NCBI GenBank assembly: GCA_035719045.1
Contig: DASTGO010000308.1
Span: forward strand, 1 to 42,845
Direction of reading: 5' to 3'
DNA: 42,845 nucleotides
From: DASTGO01 sp035719045
GTDB taxonomy: Bacteria > Actinomycetota > Actinomycetes > Actinomycetales > Kineosporiaceae
The translations under genes and the position numbers were made by a program. Under the pieces are notes generated by a model. That model ran no database searches, was not told where the DNA came from, and saw only the letters and a list, made by a program, of their open reading frames with translations. Position 1 is the stretch's first letter. Every line of letters begins with the position of its first letter. Below are positions 31,350-39,130 of the stretch, piece after piece.

Positions 31350-32261
31350 ATGTCCACCCCGACCGGCAGCACCGCAGTGACCGGCAGCAGCGCACCCCAC
31401 GGCGATCTCGTCCCCGGAGTGATCGGACCACGCCGGTCCGTCCCCGCCTCGATCCCCCGGCCGGAGTACGTCGACCGGGTCTCGCCGCGCCGCTACACCG
31501 GTCCCGAGGTCAAGGACGCCGCGACCATCGCGGTGATGCGGCAGGCGTCCCGGATCGCGGCCCAGGCCCTGGTCGAGGTGTCCCGGCACATCCGGCCCGG
31601 CGTCACGACCGACGAACTGGACCGGATCGGCCACGAGTTCATGACCGACCACGGCGCCTACCCGTCGACGCTGGGCTACCGCAGCTACCCGAAGTCGCTG
31701 TGCACCAGCATCAACGAGGTCATCTGCCACGGGATCCCCGACTCGACGGTGCTGCGGGACGGGGACATCGTCAACATCGACATCACCGCCTACCTGACTG
31801 TCGACGGGATCGGCGTGCACGGTGACACCGATGCCACCTATCTGGTCGGCGAGGTGGACGAGGAGTCCCGGCTGCTCGTGGAGCGCACCGAGCAGGCGAT
31901 GTTGCGCGGGATCAAGGCGATCGCTCCGGGTCGGCAGATCAATGTCATCGGCCGGGTCATCGAGGCGTACGCGAAGCGGTTCGGCTACGGCGTGGTCCGG
32001 GACTTCACCGGACACGGGATCGGTACGGCCTTCCACTCCGGCCTGGTCATCCCGCACTACGACGCGGCCCCGAACTACGACACGGTGATGGAACCGGGCA
32101 TGACCTTCACCGTCGAGCCGATGCTCACCCTCGGCACCCACGAATGGGACATGTGGGAGGACGGCTGGACCGTGGTCACCAAGGACCGGCGGCGCAGCGC
32201 CCAGTTCGAGCACACGATCCTGGTCACCGAGACCGGCGCGGAGATCCTCACCCTCCCCTGA
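31350..32261 (+). CDS. map: Type I methionine aminopeptidase Map
   Basis: Removes the initiator Met from nascent proteins. 303 residues: an amino-terminal extension of about 45 residues with PRRSVPASIPRPEYV, as in the actinobacterial long form, then the pita-bread fold. Metal ligands are visible in order: Asp in IVNIDITAYL, Asp in GVHGDTDATYLVG, His in TGHGIGTAFH, Glu in TFTVEPML and Glu in AQFEHTILVT; the substrate-pocket His lies in EVICHGIPD. The second-metal segment reads GDTDAT where GDLNET is common. Leaderless start at 31350. Followed by a hairpin at 32330-32348. Confidence 0.96.
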   Translation: MSTPTGSTAVTGSSAPHGDLVPGVIGPRRSVPASIPRPEYVDRVSPRRYTGPEVKDAATIAVMRQASRIAAQALVEVSRHIRPGVTTDELDRIGHEFMTDHGAYPSTLGYRSYPKSLCTSINEVICHGIPDSTVLRDGDIVNIDITAYLTVDGIGVHGDTDATYLVGEVDEESRLLVERTEQAMLRGIKAIAPGRQINVIGRVIEAYAKRFGYGVVRDFTGHGIGTAFHSGLVIPHYDAAPNYDTVMEPGMTFTVEPMLTLGTHEWDMWEDGWTVVTKDRRRSAQFEHTILVTETGAEILTLP

Positions 32262-32329
32262 ACCGACTGCCCCCGGCCGGACCGGCGCGCCAACGCACCG
32301 ACCCACCAGCCGCCCGCCGGGGACCGCGG

Positions 32330-32348
32330 CCGTCCGCGGGGCGGACGG
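32330..32348 (+). terminator. Hairpin after map
   Basis: CCGTCCG, loop CGGGG, CGGACGG: 7-bp GC stem about 70 nt after the map stop; no T-tract. Weak terminator candidate. Confidence 0.35.
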
Positions 32349-32402
32349 GCGGACGGGCGGGCCGCTGGTCCCCTCCAGGACGGGCGCCGATCGTCCGAGA
32401 CT

Positions 32403-33227
32403 GTGCCGGTGAGGCACCCGGCCTGGTCGCACCTGCTGCGCTGGGCCTTCGTGGTGTCCGGGGTGACCGCTGCCGTCGTCGTCCTGGCCGGGACGGCGGT
32501 GTGGGGCCTGGAGCGCAACCGCCCGGACAGCAACCTCAACTCGTGGGGCGACTCGATCTGGTGGGCGGTCACCACGATCACCACGGTCGGGTACGGGGAG
32601 CACTACCCGGTCACCGTCTGGGGACGGGTGATCGCCGTCTGCGTCATGGTCAGCGGCGTCACCATCATCGGCGCGGTGGCCGCCATCGTCGCCTTCGGTT
32701 TCGCCGGCCGGCTGGCCGAGCGACTGGAGGAGGCGGTCAGCCATGTGGAGAGCCAGGTCGAGCACGTCGAGGCCGAGGTCGAGAACGTCGAGGATCAGGT
32801 CAGCGGGCGGACCGGCCGGGTCAGACCGGGCAGCGGGCTGCGGGCGCTGACCGTCGGGGTGACCGATGCCGAGTGCGCGGCCTCCCTGACCTGGTTGCTG
32901 GCCCGGCTCGGCTGGCATCCGGACGCCGACAGCGCCGGGATCGCCTGGCGCCAGGGCGGGTTGCTGCTGCGGGTGGCCGTCCGCCCCTGGGACGTCGGCG
33001 GCATCCAGGGCCGGCTCACGTTCTCGGCCGGCAGCCCGGAACGGCTGGAACGCATCGCCCGCGAGGCTACCCGGCACGGGTTCCGGCGGGTCTCCCGGAC
33101 GACCGACGGCACCTCGGGGGCGACGCCGACCTCCCGGGCCCGGGCCGCGGCCGCCGCCGAGGAGGGGCCGGTCGGGCCCGCCGTGCTGCGGACCTCCAGC
33201 GGCTTCGAGGTCGTCCTCGTGGTGTGA
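32403..33227 (+). CDS. Two-TM potassium channel with coiled coil and carboxy-terminal domain
   Basis: 274-residue ion channel subunit. Membrane helix M1 at about 14-36, pore helix and selectivity filter WWAVTTITTVGYGEHYP (53-69, filter TVGYGE), M2 at about 73-100. Right after M2 comes an uninterrupted coiled coil, residues 104-135, in which the a/d positions are Val at 112, 115, 119, 122, 126, 129 and 133. A globular domain follows (about 146-235) with VGVTDAECAASLTWLLARLGW, GGLLLRVAVRPWDVGGIQGRLTF and ERIAREATRHGFRRV, which looks like a VOC/glyoxalase-type fold and not a RCK domain. GTG 32403 or 32409 is the start. No ligand can be assigned. Probably a tetrameric K+ channel of the plasma membrane. 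Confidence 0.88.
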   Translation: MPVRHPAWSHLLRWAFVVSGVTAAVVVLAGTAVWGLERNRPDSNLNSWGDSIWWAVTTITTVGYGEHYPVTVWGRVIAVCVMVSGVTIIGAVAAIVAFGFAGRLAERLEEAVSHVESQVEHVEAEVENVEDQVSGRTGRVRPGSGLRALTVGVTDAECAASLTWLLARLGWHPDADSAGIAWRQGGLLLRVAVRPWDVGGIQGRLTFSAGSPERLERIAREATRHGFRRVSRTTDGTSGATPTSRARAAAAAEEGPVGPAVLRTSSGFEVVLVV

Positions 33228-33318
33228 CGGCAGTCGGCACCCGCCGTGGCCGACGGACGCAGCGGGTACGCCACGCCGCAGCGGGACGTCCCGCCCGTAC
33301 CGCACCGACGGGCGCCGG

Positions 33319-33324
33319 TAACGT
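33319..33324 (+). promoter_or_regulatory. -10 box for leaderless ppgK mRNA
   Basis: TAACGT, 7 nt before ATG 33332. Confidence 0.55.
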
Positions 33325-33331
33325 CTCGGAC

Positions 33332-34111
33332 ATGACGACGATCCGGTCCCGGCAACCCCTGAGCGGAATCGGTTTCGGGGTGGACATCGGTGGCTCCGGC
33401 ATCAAGGGCGCCCCCGTGGACCTGGCCGGGGGCAGGTTCGCCGCGGAGCGCCTCCGGGTGCCCACCCCGCAGCCGTCCAGCCCCGACGCCGTGGCCGCCG
33501 CGGTCGCGCAGATCGTCGGCGAGTTCGGGGAGACCGCCGGTGACCGCCCGATCGGCGTGACCTTCCCCGCGGTGATCCAGCACGGGGTGGCCCGTACCGC
33601 GGCGAACGTCGACCAGGCCTGGATCGGCACCGACGTCGACGCCCTGCTCACCGCCCGGCTCGGACGCTGCGTGCACGTGGTCAACGACGCCGACGCGGCG
33701 GGTCTGGCCGAGGCCAGGTTCGGCGCTGCCCGGGACGTCCAGGGCGTGGTCATCGTCACCACTCTCGGCACCGGGATCGGCAGCGCCCTGTTCGTGGACG
33801 GCACCCTCGTCCCGAACACCGAGCTCGGGCACATCGAGGTGGGTGGGAAGGACGCCGAGACCAGGGCCGCCGACAGTGCGCGGGAGGCCGAGAACCTGTC
33901 CTGGTCGGACTGGGCGAAGCGGCTGCAGAGGTACTTCTCCGCGCTGGAGAACCTGTTCTGGCCAGACCTCATCGTGGTCGGCGGCGGGGTGAGCAGGAAG
34001 AGCGACAAGTTCCTGCCCCTGCTGAACCTGCGGACCCCGATCGTCCCCGCCGCACTGCGCAACGAGGCCGGGATCATCGGCGCTGCCGTCGAGGCCGCCG
34101 AACTCGGCTGA
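33332..34111 (+). CDS. ppgK: Polyphosphate glucokinase PpgK
   Basis: ROK-family kinase that phosphorylates glucose using inorganic polyphosphate (and ATP), characteristic of actinobacteria. ATG 33332 is set by the leaderless -10 box; a much longer open frame upstream is a shadow of the channel gene. 259 residues: phosphate-binding GFGVDIGGSGIKGAPVDL, catalytic region VVNDADAAGLAEARFG with the general-base Asp, TTLGTGIGSALFVDGTLVPNTELGHIEV with the Glu/His sugar site, WAKRLQRYFSALENLFWPDLIVVGGGVS, and the tail ALRNEAGIIGAAVEA. Length and motifs are typical. A hairpin directly follows the stop. Confidence 0.95.
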   Translation: MTTIRSRQPLSGIGFGVDIGGSGIKGAPVDLAGGRFAAERLRVPTPQPSSPDAVAAAVAQIVGEFGETAGDRPIGVTFPAVIQHGVARTAANVDQAWIGTDVDALLTARLGRCVHVVNDADAAGLAEARFGAARDVQGVVIVTTLGTGIGSALFVDGTLVPNTELGHIEVGGKDAETRAADSAREAENLSWSDWAKRLQRYFSALENLFWPDLIVVGGGVSRKSDKFLPLLNLRTPIVPAALRNEAGIIGAAVEAAELG

Positions 34112-34112
34112 A

Positions 34113-34128
34113 CCCGCCGACCGGCGGG
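34113..34128 (+). terminator. Hairpin after ppgK
   Basis: CCCGCC, loop GACC, GGCGGG immediately after the ppgK stop codon. No T-tract. Confidence 0.4.
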
Positions 34129-34283
34129 CGACCGGTTCGCCCCGGCCGGCGTCGCAGCGGCGGGCATTGCGGCGGGATGGGTCCGTGTCGCCTCCGACGC
34201 CCGGGGACCGCAGGTCCGAACGCCTGTGTCCCGTCGGACCGGAGGATCTTCCGTAGCCGTCCCTCGTTGGCTGAAATTTCGCC

Positions 34284-34322
34284 GTTCATCCATGGTCATC
34301 TTCGTGGTCGCACCGGGATACT
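34284..34322 (+). promoter_or_regulatory. Pho-box-like direct repeats and promoter of the secreted nuclease gene
   Basis: GTTCATC (34284-34290), GGTCATC (34294-34300) and GGTCGCA (34306-34312) are spaced about one helical turn apart and resemble the GTTCACC units bound by PhoP in streptomycetes. GATACT (34317-34322) could be the -10, so the repeats would cover the -35. Motif match by eye only. Confidence 0.35.
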
Positions 34323-34357
34323 CGAATGTCTCTTTCGGTGCGAACGAGAGGAAACGC

Positions 34358-36718
34358 ATGGACGCGAGGAAGTCCCGCCTGCGCCGGACAACCCTGGGCC
34401 TGAGCGTCCCGGCCGTCGTCACGGGCCTGCTCGCCGGGCTACCGCCCGCCGCGTACGCGACCTCGGCGGACGTCGTGATCAGCCAGGTCTACGGTGCCGG
34501 CGGCAACACCGGAGCCGTCTACGCCAACGACTTCATCGAGCTGTACAACCGCGGCACGGCGGCCGTCACGGTCACGGGCTGGACCGTTCAGTACGCCTCG
34601 GCCACCGGGGCGAGCTGGTCGCGGACCACCCTGACCGGAACGATCCCGCCCGGGCGCTACTACCTGGTGAAGGAGGCCGCAGGGGCCGGCAACGGCGCGG
34701 CGCTGCCCACCCCCGAGGTCACGGGCACGATCGCGATGGCGGCCGCAGCGGGAAAGGTCGCCCTGGTCACCAGCGGGACGGCGCTGACCTGCGCGACCGG
34801 CTGCGCGACAGCGGCCGGGGTCAAGGACTTCCTCGGCTACGGCAGCGCGGCCAGTTCGTCGGAGACCTCGCCGACGCCGAACCTCTCGGCGACGACGGCG
34901 GCCCTGCGCGGAGGCGGGGGCACGGTCGACACGGACAACAACGCGGCGGACTTCACCGTCACCGCTCCCGGTCCCCGCAACTCCTCCTCCGGCGGGGGCG
35001 GCGGGATCCGGATCCGCGACATCCAGGGCCGCGCCCACATCTCGCCACGGAACGGGTCCGCGGTCAGCGCGGTCCCCGGCGTCGTGACCGCCGTGTCCAC
35101 CACCGGTTTCTGGATGCAGGACCCGTCCCCGGACGCCGATCCCGCGACCAGCGAGGGCATCGTCGTCTACACCACGACCGCCCCCGCGGTGGCCGTCGGC
35201 GACTCGGTGACGGTGTCAGGGACGGTGAGCGAGTTCCGTCCCGGCGGCACCACCGGCACGAACAACCTCACCACCACCCAGCTGACCGCCCCGACGGTGA
35301 CCGTCGTCGCGCACAACGTGGCGCTGCCCGCCCCGACCCTGGTCGGCGCCGGTGGCCGGGTCCCGCCGTCGACGGTGGTCGAGGACGACGCGACCGGCGA
35401 CGTCGAGACCAGCGGCGTGTTCGACCCCGCGACCGACGGCATCGACTTCTGGGAGTCGCTGGAGGGCATGCGGGTCGAGGTGGACAACGCGGCCGTGGTC
35501 GGGCCGCGGACCACCAACGGAGAGATCGCCGTCGTCCCGGCGGGCAGCACCGCCCGGACCTCCCGCGGCGGCATCGTCCTGCAGGCCACCGACGCCAACC
35601 CGGAGCGGGTCATCCTCGACGACGCCCTCGCGGCCACCCCGGCGGCCAACGTCGGCGACACCCTGACCGGAGCCACGATCGGGGTGCTCGACTACTCGTT
35701 CGGCAACTTCAAGCTGGAGGTCACCGCGACCCCCGCCGTGACCGCGGGCAAGCTGGCTCCCGAGACCACCGCGGCACCGACGTCCGCGCAACTGGCCGTG
35801 GCGACGTTCAACGTGGAGAACCTGGCACCGAGCGACCCGCAGACCAAGTTCGACAGCCTCGGCGCCGTCCTGGTGAACAACCTCAGGTCGCCGGATCTGG
35901 TCGCCCTGGAGGAGATCCAGGACAACTCAGGGGCCACCAACGACGGCACGGTGGCCTGCGACCAGACGATGACCAAGCTCATCGCGGCGATCACGGCTGC
36001 GGGCGGACCGAGCTACGCCTACCGCCAGATCAACCCGGTGAACAACGCCGACGGCGGCGCGGCCGGCGGCAACATCCGGCAGGTGTTCCTGTTCCGGACC
36101 GACAGGGGGCTGGCCTTCGTCGACCGTCCCGGAGCGGGCTCGACCACGGCGAACGCCGTGGTGAACGACGCCGGGGTGCCCACGCTGACGTACTCCCCGG
36201 GCCGGATCGACCCGGCGAACTCCGCGTTCGGCAGCAGCCGCAAGCCGCTCGCCGGGGAGTTCACCTGGCACGGGCGGACCGTGTTCGTCATCGCCAACCA
36301 CTTCAACTCCAAGGGCGGTGACCAGCCGCTCTACGGACACTTCCAGCCGCCGACCCTGTCCTCGCAGACCCAGCGGCAGGCCCAGGCGAGCGTGGTCAAG
36401 GGATTCGTCGACCAGCTCCGGGCGATCGACACCAACGCCGCGATCGTCGTTCTCGGCGACCTGAACGACTACGAGTTCTCCGCCACGACCGATCTGCTGG
36501 CGGGAGGTGGCGCTCTCGTGGACCTGCCCCGGACCCTCCCGGTCGCCGAGCGCTACACCTACGACTACGAGGGCAACTCACAGGTGCTCGACCACATCCT
36601 GCTGTCCCCGTCGCTGGCGGCCACGGCCTACGCGTACGACGTCGTGCACGTGAACGCGGAGTTCGCCACGCAGCTCAGCGACCACGACCCGCAGGTGGTC
36701 CGGATCCCGCTGCCCTGA
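34358..36718 (+). CDS. Secreted lamin-tail-domain/endonuclease-exonuclease-phosphatase nuclease (ExeM/NucH-like)
   Basis: 786-residue exported DNase-type protein. ATG 34358 follows GAGAGGA; an upstream in-frame ATG would precede the promoter. Signal peptide with twin arginines (KSRLRRTTLGLS) and cleavage near PAAYA-TS at residue 36 (Tat or Sec). Lamin-tail domain about 36-170 (VISQVYGAGGNTGAVYANDFIELYNRGT, VTGWTVQY), a Gly/Ser linker, an OB-fold-like domain about 225-330 (VPGVVTAVSTTGFWMQDP), and the catalytic EEP domain from about 480: ATFNVENL, LVALEEIQDN, VIANHFNSKGGDQPLYG, IVVLGDLNDYEFS, LDHILLSP and LSDHDPQVV supply the metal and catalytic residues. Likely releases nutrients (phosphate) from extracellular DNA. 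No partner gene adjoins it. Confidence 0.92.
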   Translation: MDARKSRLRRTTLGLSVPAVVTGLLAGLPPAAYATSADVVISQVYGAGGNTGAVYANDFIELYNRGTAAVTVTGWTVQYASATGASWSRTTLTGTIPPGRYYLVKEAAGAGNGAALPTPEVTGTIAMAAAAGKVALVTSGTALTCATGCATAAGVKDFLGYGSAASSSETSPTPNLSATTAALRGGGGTVDTDNNAADFTVTAPGPRNSSSGGGGGIRIRDIQGRAHISPRNGSAVSAVPGVVTAVSTTGFWMQDPSPDADPATSEGIVVYTTTAPAVAVGDSVTVSGTVSEFRPGGTTGTNNLTTTQLTAPTVTVVAHNVALPAPTLVGAGGRVPPSTVVEDDATGDVETSGVFDPATDGIDFWESLEGMRVEVDNAAVVGPRTTNGEIAVVPAGSTARTSRGGIVLQATDANPERVILDDALAATPAANVGDTLTGATIGVLDYSFGNFKLEVTATPAVTAGKLAPETTAAPTSAQLAVATFNVENLAPSDPQTKFDSLGAVLVNNLRSPDLVALEEIQDNSGATNDGTVACDQTMTKLIAAITAAGGPSYAYRQINPVNNADGGAAGGNIRQVFLFRTDRGLAFVDRPGAGSTTANAVVNDAGVPTLTYSPGRIDPANSAFGSSRKPLAGEFTWHGRTVFVIANHFNSKGGDQPLYGHFQPPTLSSQTQRQAQASVVKGFVDQLRAIDTNAAIVVLGDLNDYEFSATTDLLAGGGALVDLPRTLPVAERYTYDYEGNSQVLDHILLSPSLAATAYAYDVVHVNAEFATQLSDHDPQVVRIPLP

Positions 36719-36740
36719 CCACCGCACCATCCGCTGCGGT

Positions 36741-36782
36741 CATGCACGCCTGCGTCCGGCCGGACCGGTGCGGGCGTGCATG
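36741..36782. terminator. Strong bidirectional terminator hairpin
   Basis: CATGCACGCC (36741-36750) pairs perfectly with GGCGTGCATG (36773-36782). The loop itself contains the palindrome GTCCGGCCGGAC. Lies between the convergent nuclease gene and the 102-residue hypothetical gene. Confidence 0.7.
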
Positions 36783-36823
36783 GCGGCCCCGCACGCCCCG
36801 GGCCGAACCGCGGCCCAGGCGAC

Positions 36824-37132
36824 TCAGGAGCCGACGGGTCCGTCCCCGTCGAAGTAGCTGTCGATGTCGTCGGCGTCGGACAGGGCGGCGCTGCTCTCGG
36901 CGACGGCCAGCAGATAGGCCAGGGCACGGTCGCGGCCCATGGTGGTCGTGCCGATGGAACCGGCGATCGAGGCCAGAGCGGTCACGAACGCCAGCCGGGC
37001 GTGCTCGTTCTCACTGGCCTCCGTGAGCACAATGTGCATGGCCTCGTGGTCGCCCATCATCTGGAACCGGATGAAGGCAGCCGCGCGCTGATTGGCCCGT
37101 GCGGCTATCCGCCGCTCGGTGGTCGACATCAT
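36824..37132 (-). CDS. Hypothetical helical protein, 102 residues
   Basis: Not recognised. ATG 37132 (a second ATG at 37129) follows a strong GGGAGGAG ribosome site. The sequence is Ala/Glu-rich and almost wholly helical: STTERRIAARANQRAAAFIRF, MMGDHEAMHIVLTEASEN, ARLAFVTALASIAGSIG and ALAYLLAVAESSAALSDADDID, with an acidic tail. No signal peptide or transmembrane segment is clear; the middle helix is moderately hydrophobic. Lies between the nuclease terminator and the rnpB 3' end, alone in its transcript. Good codon bias supports it as real. Confidence 0.7.
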   Translation of the reverse strand: MMSTTERRIAARANQRAAAFIRFQMMGDHEAMHIVLTEASENEHARLAFVTALASIAGSIGTTTMGRDRALAYLLAVAESSAALSDADDIDSYFDGDGPVGS

Positions 37133-37259
37133 CGCTCCTCCCTCGGCCCGTGCCCCCTCCGGCACGGCTCGCCCTCCCACAGCAGCAGCAGTGGCGACGC
37201 TACGCAAGCGAGCACCGGGCGAAGGCACCCATCCGCGCGCCGAGTGTCACCCGGGCGGC

Positions 37260-37277
37260 GCAGGGCCGTGACCCTGC
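37260..37277 (-). terminator. Hairpin downstream of rnpB
   Basis: GCAGGG and CCCTGC separated by 6 nt, about 45 nt beyond the rnpB 3' end on the minus strand. No T-tract; weak. Confidence 0.35.
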
Positions 37278-37319
37278 GTGGAACGTGCCACCCCGTCGGA
37301 ACGGAAGTGGCAGAAGGCG

Positions 37320-37743
37320 GACGAGCCGGACGATAAGCCGGATCCTGTGCCCCGCGCCGATCGCTCGACGCGGGCGGCGGCCATCCATCTCGGGACGCCG
37401 TTGCCGGCGCCCTCCTCGCGCCGGTCCCGCAGGACCGGCGACACTTGCGGCCTACCCGGCAGCTCGGGCGGGCCGCCCTCGAACGCTGCCTGTCTGGCCT
37501 TGCTCCAGGTGGGGTTTACCGAGCCGCACCGGTCACCCGGCACGCTGGTGGTCTCTTACACCGCCGTTTCACCCTTACCGGGCGGCGACCGGCCCGAAAG
37601 CCTGTCTCGCCCGGCGGTCTGTTCTCTGTGGCACTGTCCCGCGGGTCACCCCGGGTGGGCGTTACCCACCACCTTGCCCTGTGGAGTCCGGACTTTCCTC
37701 GGCGGGGACGAACCCCGACGCGGCCGCCTGTCCGGCTCGTCCG
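37320..37743 (-). ncRNA. rnpB: RNase P RNA (bacterial type A)
   Basis: Catalytic RNA that removes tRNA 5' leaders. On the minus strand, stem P1 pairs 37741-37730 (GACGAGCCGGAC) with 37331-37320 (GTCCGGCTCGTC). Universal core sequences are present: GAGGAAAGTCCGGACTCC near the 5' end, GGTGGTGGGTAACGCCCACC, CCACAGAGAACAGACCGCC, GGTAAGGGTGAAACGG, GTAAACCCCACCTGGAGCAAGG and, at the 3' end, AGGATCCGGCTTATCG. Length about 424 nt is as expected for high-GC actinobacteria. Open frames predicted across this region should be disregarded. Divergent from yaaA. Confidence 0.97.
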
Positions 37744-37751
37744 CACCCGCC

Positions 37752-37780
37752 AGCCTAGTGGTGCCTCCGCGATCTGACAC
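37752..37780 (-). promoter_or_regulatory. rnpB promoter
   Basis: Minus strand: -10 TAGGCT (37757-37752) with -35-like GTGTCA 17 nt upstream (about 37780-37775). Start predicted near 37745, matching the RNA 5' end. Confidence 0.55.
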
Positions 37781-37855
37781 AAGCGGCACCTGCGGCGCCC
37801 TCCTGAGCATCTCCGGGCGCTGCACAGCCCCGAAGGGCGCTCCCGAAACAGGCCT

Positions 37856-37861
37856 TAGGGT
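37856..37861 (+). promoter_or_regulatory. -10 box for leaderless yaaA mRNA
   Basis: TAGGGT, 8 nt before GTG 37870. Confidence 0.5.
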
Positions 37862-37869
37862 GGCCGCTC

Positions 37870-38649
37870 GTGCTCGTCCTGCTGCCGCCCTCGGAGTCGA
37901 AGTGCGCCCCTCGCGGGTCGGGCGCCGCCGTCCACCTGCCGTCGCTGTCCTTCCCGGGCCTGACGGGGATGCGGCAGTGCGTGCTCGACGCCCTGATCGC
38001 GGCCGCCGACCGGCCCGACGCGATCGCCCTGCTCGGGGTCGGGCCGTCGTTGGCCGCGGAGGTGACCCGCAACGCCCGGCTGCGCGAACTGCCCGCCGTC
38101 CCCGCACATGAGATGTACACCGGGGTGCTCTACGACGCCCTCGGCTGGGCCACCCTGCCGGCGGCCGCCCGGCGGCGCGGGGCGTCCCGCGTGGTGATCG
38201 CCTCGGCGCTGTGGGGTGCCCTGCGCCCGGACGATCTCGTCCCGCCGTACCGGCTGTCGATCGGCACGGCCCTGCCCGGCGTGGGCCCGCTGGCCCGGGC
38301 GTGGCGGGAGGTGCTCGGCCCGGAACTGTCCGCCGCCGCGGGGCCGCGGGGGCTGGTCGTCGACTGCCGGTCCGGCGCCTATGCGGCCGCCTGGACCCCG
38401 GCCGGGGCGCTGGCCGCCCGGACCGTCGGCGTACGGGTGCTCCGCGAGCACGACGGCCACCGGACCGTGGTGTCCCACCTGGCCAAGCACGCCCGCGGCG
38501 AGGTGGTCCGGCACCTGCTGGTCACCGGCGACGACCCGCGGACCCCGGCGGAACTGGCCGAGGCGCTGGCCCCTCGGTGGACCGCCGAACTGCGCGCGCC
38601 GCAGCGTCCCGGACGGCCCTGGACGGTCGACGTCGTCCTCCCGCACTGA
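37870..38649 (+). CDS. yaaA: Peroxide stress protein YaaA (DUF328)
   Basis: 259-residue member of the YaaA/DUF328 family, which in E. coli lowers intracellular free iron and protects DNA during hydrogen peroxide stress; the fold binds DNA through a helix-hairpin-helix-like element. The GTG start at 37870 gives the signature MLVLLPPSESK at once, and the leaderless -10 supports it. Further family features: ALLGVGPSLAAEVTRNARL, PAHEMYTGVLYDALGW, VVIASALWGALRPDDLVPPYRLSIG, GLVVDCRSGAYAAAW, and the basic carboxy-terminal HDGHRTVVSHLAKHARGEVVRHL. Length typical. Divergent from rnpB; no operon. Confidence 0.92.
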   Translation: MLVLLPPSESKCAPRGSGAAVHLPSLSFPGLTGMRQCVLDALIAAADRPDAIALLGVGPSLAAEVTRNARLRELPAVPAHEMYTGVLYDALGWATLPAAARRRGASRVVIASALWGALRPDDLVPPYRLSIGTALPGVGPLARAWREVLGPELSAAAGPRGLVVDCRSGAYAAAWTPAGALAARTVGVRVLREHDGHRTVVSHLAKHARGEVVRHLLVTGDDPRTPAELAEALAPRWTAELRAPQRPGRPWTVDVVLPH

Positions 38650-38687
38650 ACCGGGTGGGCGCGGTGGCACACCGCCCGGAACCGGCC

Positions 38688-39056
38688 GGGCACGCTGGCA
38701 CATAGCGCCCGTTTTCCGGCCACGACGTGCCGCCGTGCCCGCCTGTCCTGGGCGTGATCCTCCACGCCATTACCGCTCCGTCCCGTCGCATGGACGCCCG
38801 CACCCGACCGGTCCGCACCACGCCCTTGGGCACGGTGGCACACGGTGCCCGTTTGCCGAACGTGCGTGCCGCCGCCGAGGACGACGAGGGAACGGCAACC
38901 ATCGTCCACACCAGGCACAAGACAGGGCTCCGGCGTGGACGATCACTCCCACCCATCGCGGGCACGATGTGCCATTGCGCCCGTTTTCCGGGCACGATGT
39001 GCCACCGTGCCCAACCGGGTGGCCACCGTGCCCAACCGGCTGGCCACCGTGCCCAC
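38688..39056. repeat. Intergenic repeat cluster: three 53-nt palindromic units plus 21-bp tandem repeats
   Basis: Fills most of the 481-bp gap between yaaA and the decarboxylase gene. Unit A 38688-38740 and unit C 38960-39012 are 53 nt and agree at about 45 positions; unit B 38828-38873 is a diverged, shorter copy. Each starts GGGCACG, has GCCCGTTTTCCG (GCCCGTTTGCCG in B) in the middle, and ends in GTGCC near CGTGCCC. Unit C contains GGCACGATGTGCC twice. After C, GCCACCGTGCCCAACCGG is repeated with a 21-bp period at 39001, 39022 and (partial) 39043. No protein-coding signal was found. Confidence 0.8.
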
Positions 39057-39118
39057 GGGAGGCAGGAGGCGGGAGGCAGGAGACTGCGGACCGGCGGCCA
39101 CCGCGGACCGGGCCTGCC

Positions 39119-39124
39119 TAGGGT
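39119..39124 (+). promoter_or_regulatory. -10 box for the decarboxylase gene
   Basis: TAGGGT, 6 nt before ATG 39131; leaderless arrangement. Confidence 0.5.
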
Positions 39125-39130
39125 GGTGCC

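Noticed and set aside
37099..38111. Several open frames across 37.1-37.8 kb
   Set aside because: The region is RNase P RNA on the minus strand; the conserved RNA core explains the sequence.
39001..39056. Possible CRISPR array from the 21-bp direct repeats
   Set aside because: The repeats abut with no spacers of 30 nt or more, there are fewer than three full copies, and no cas gene is in the window.
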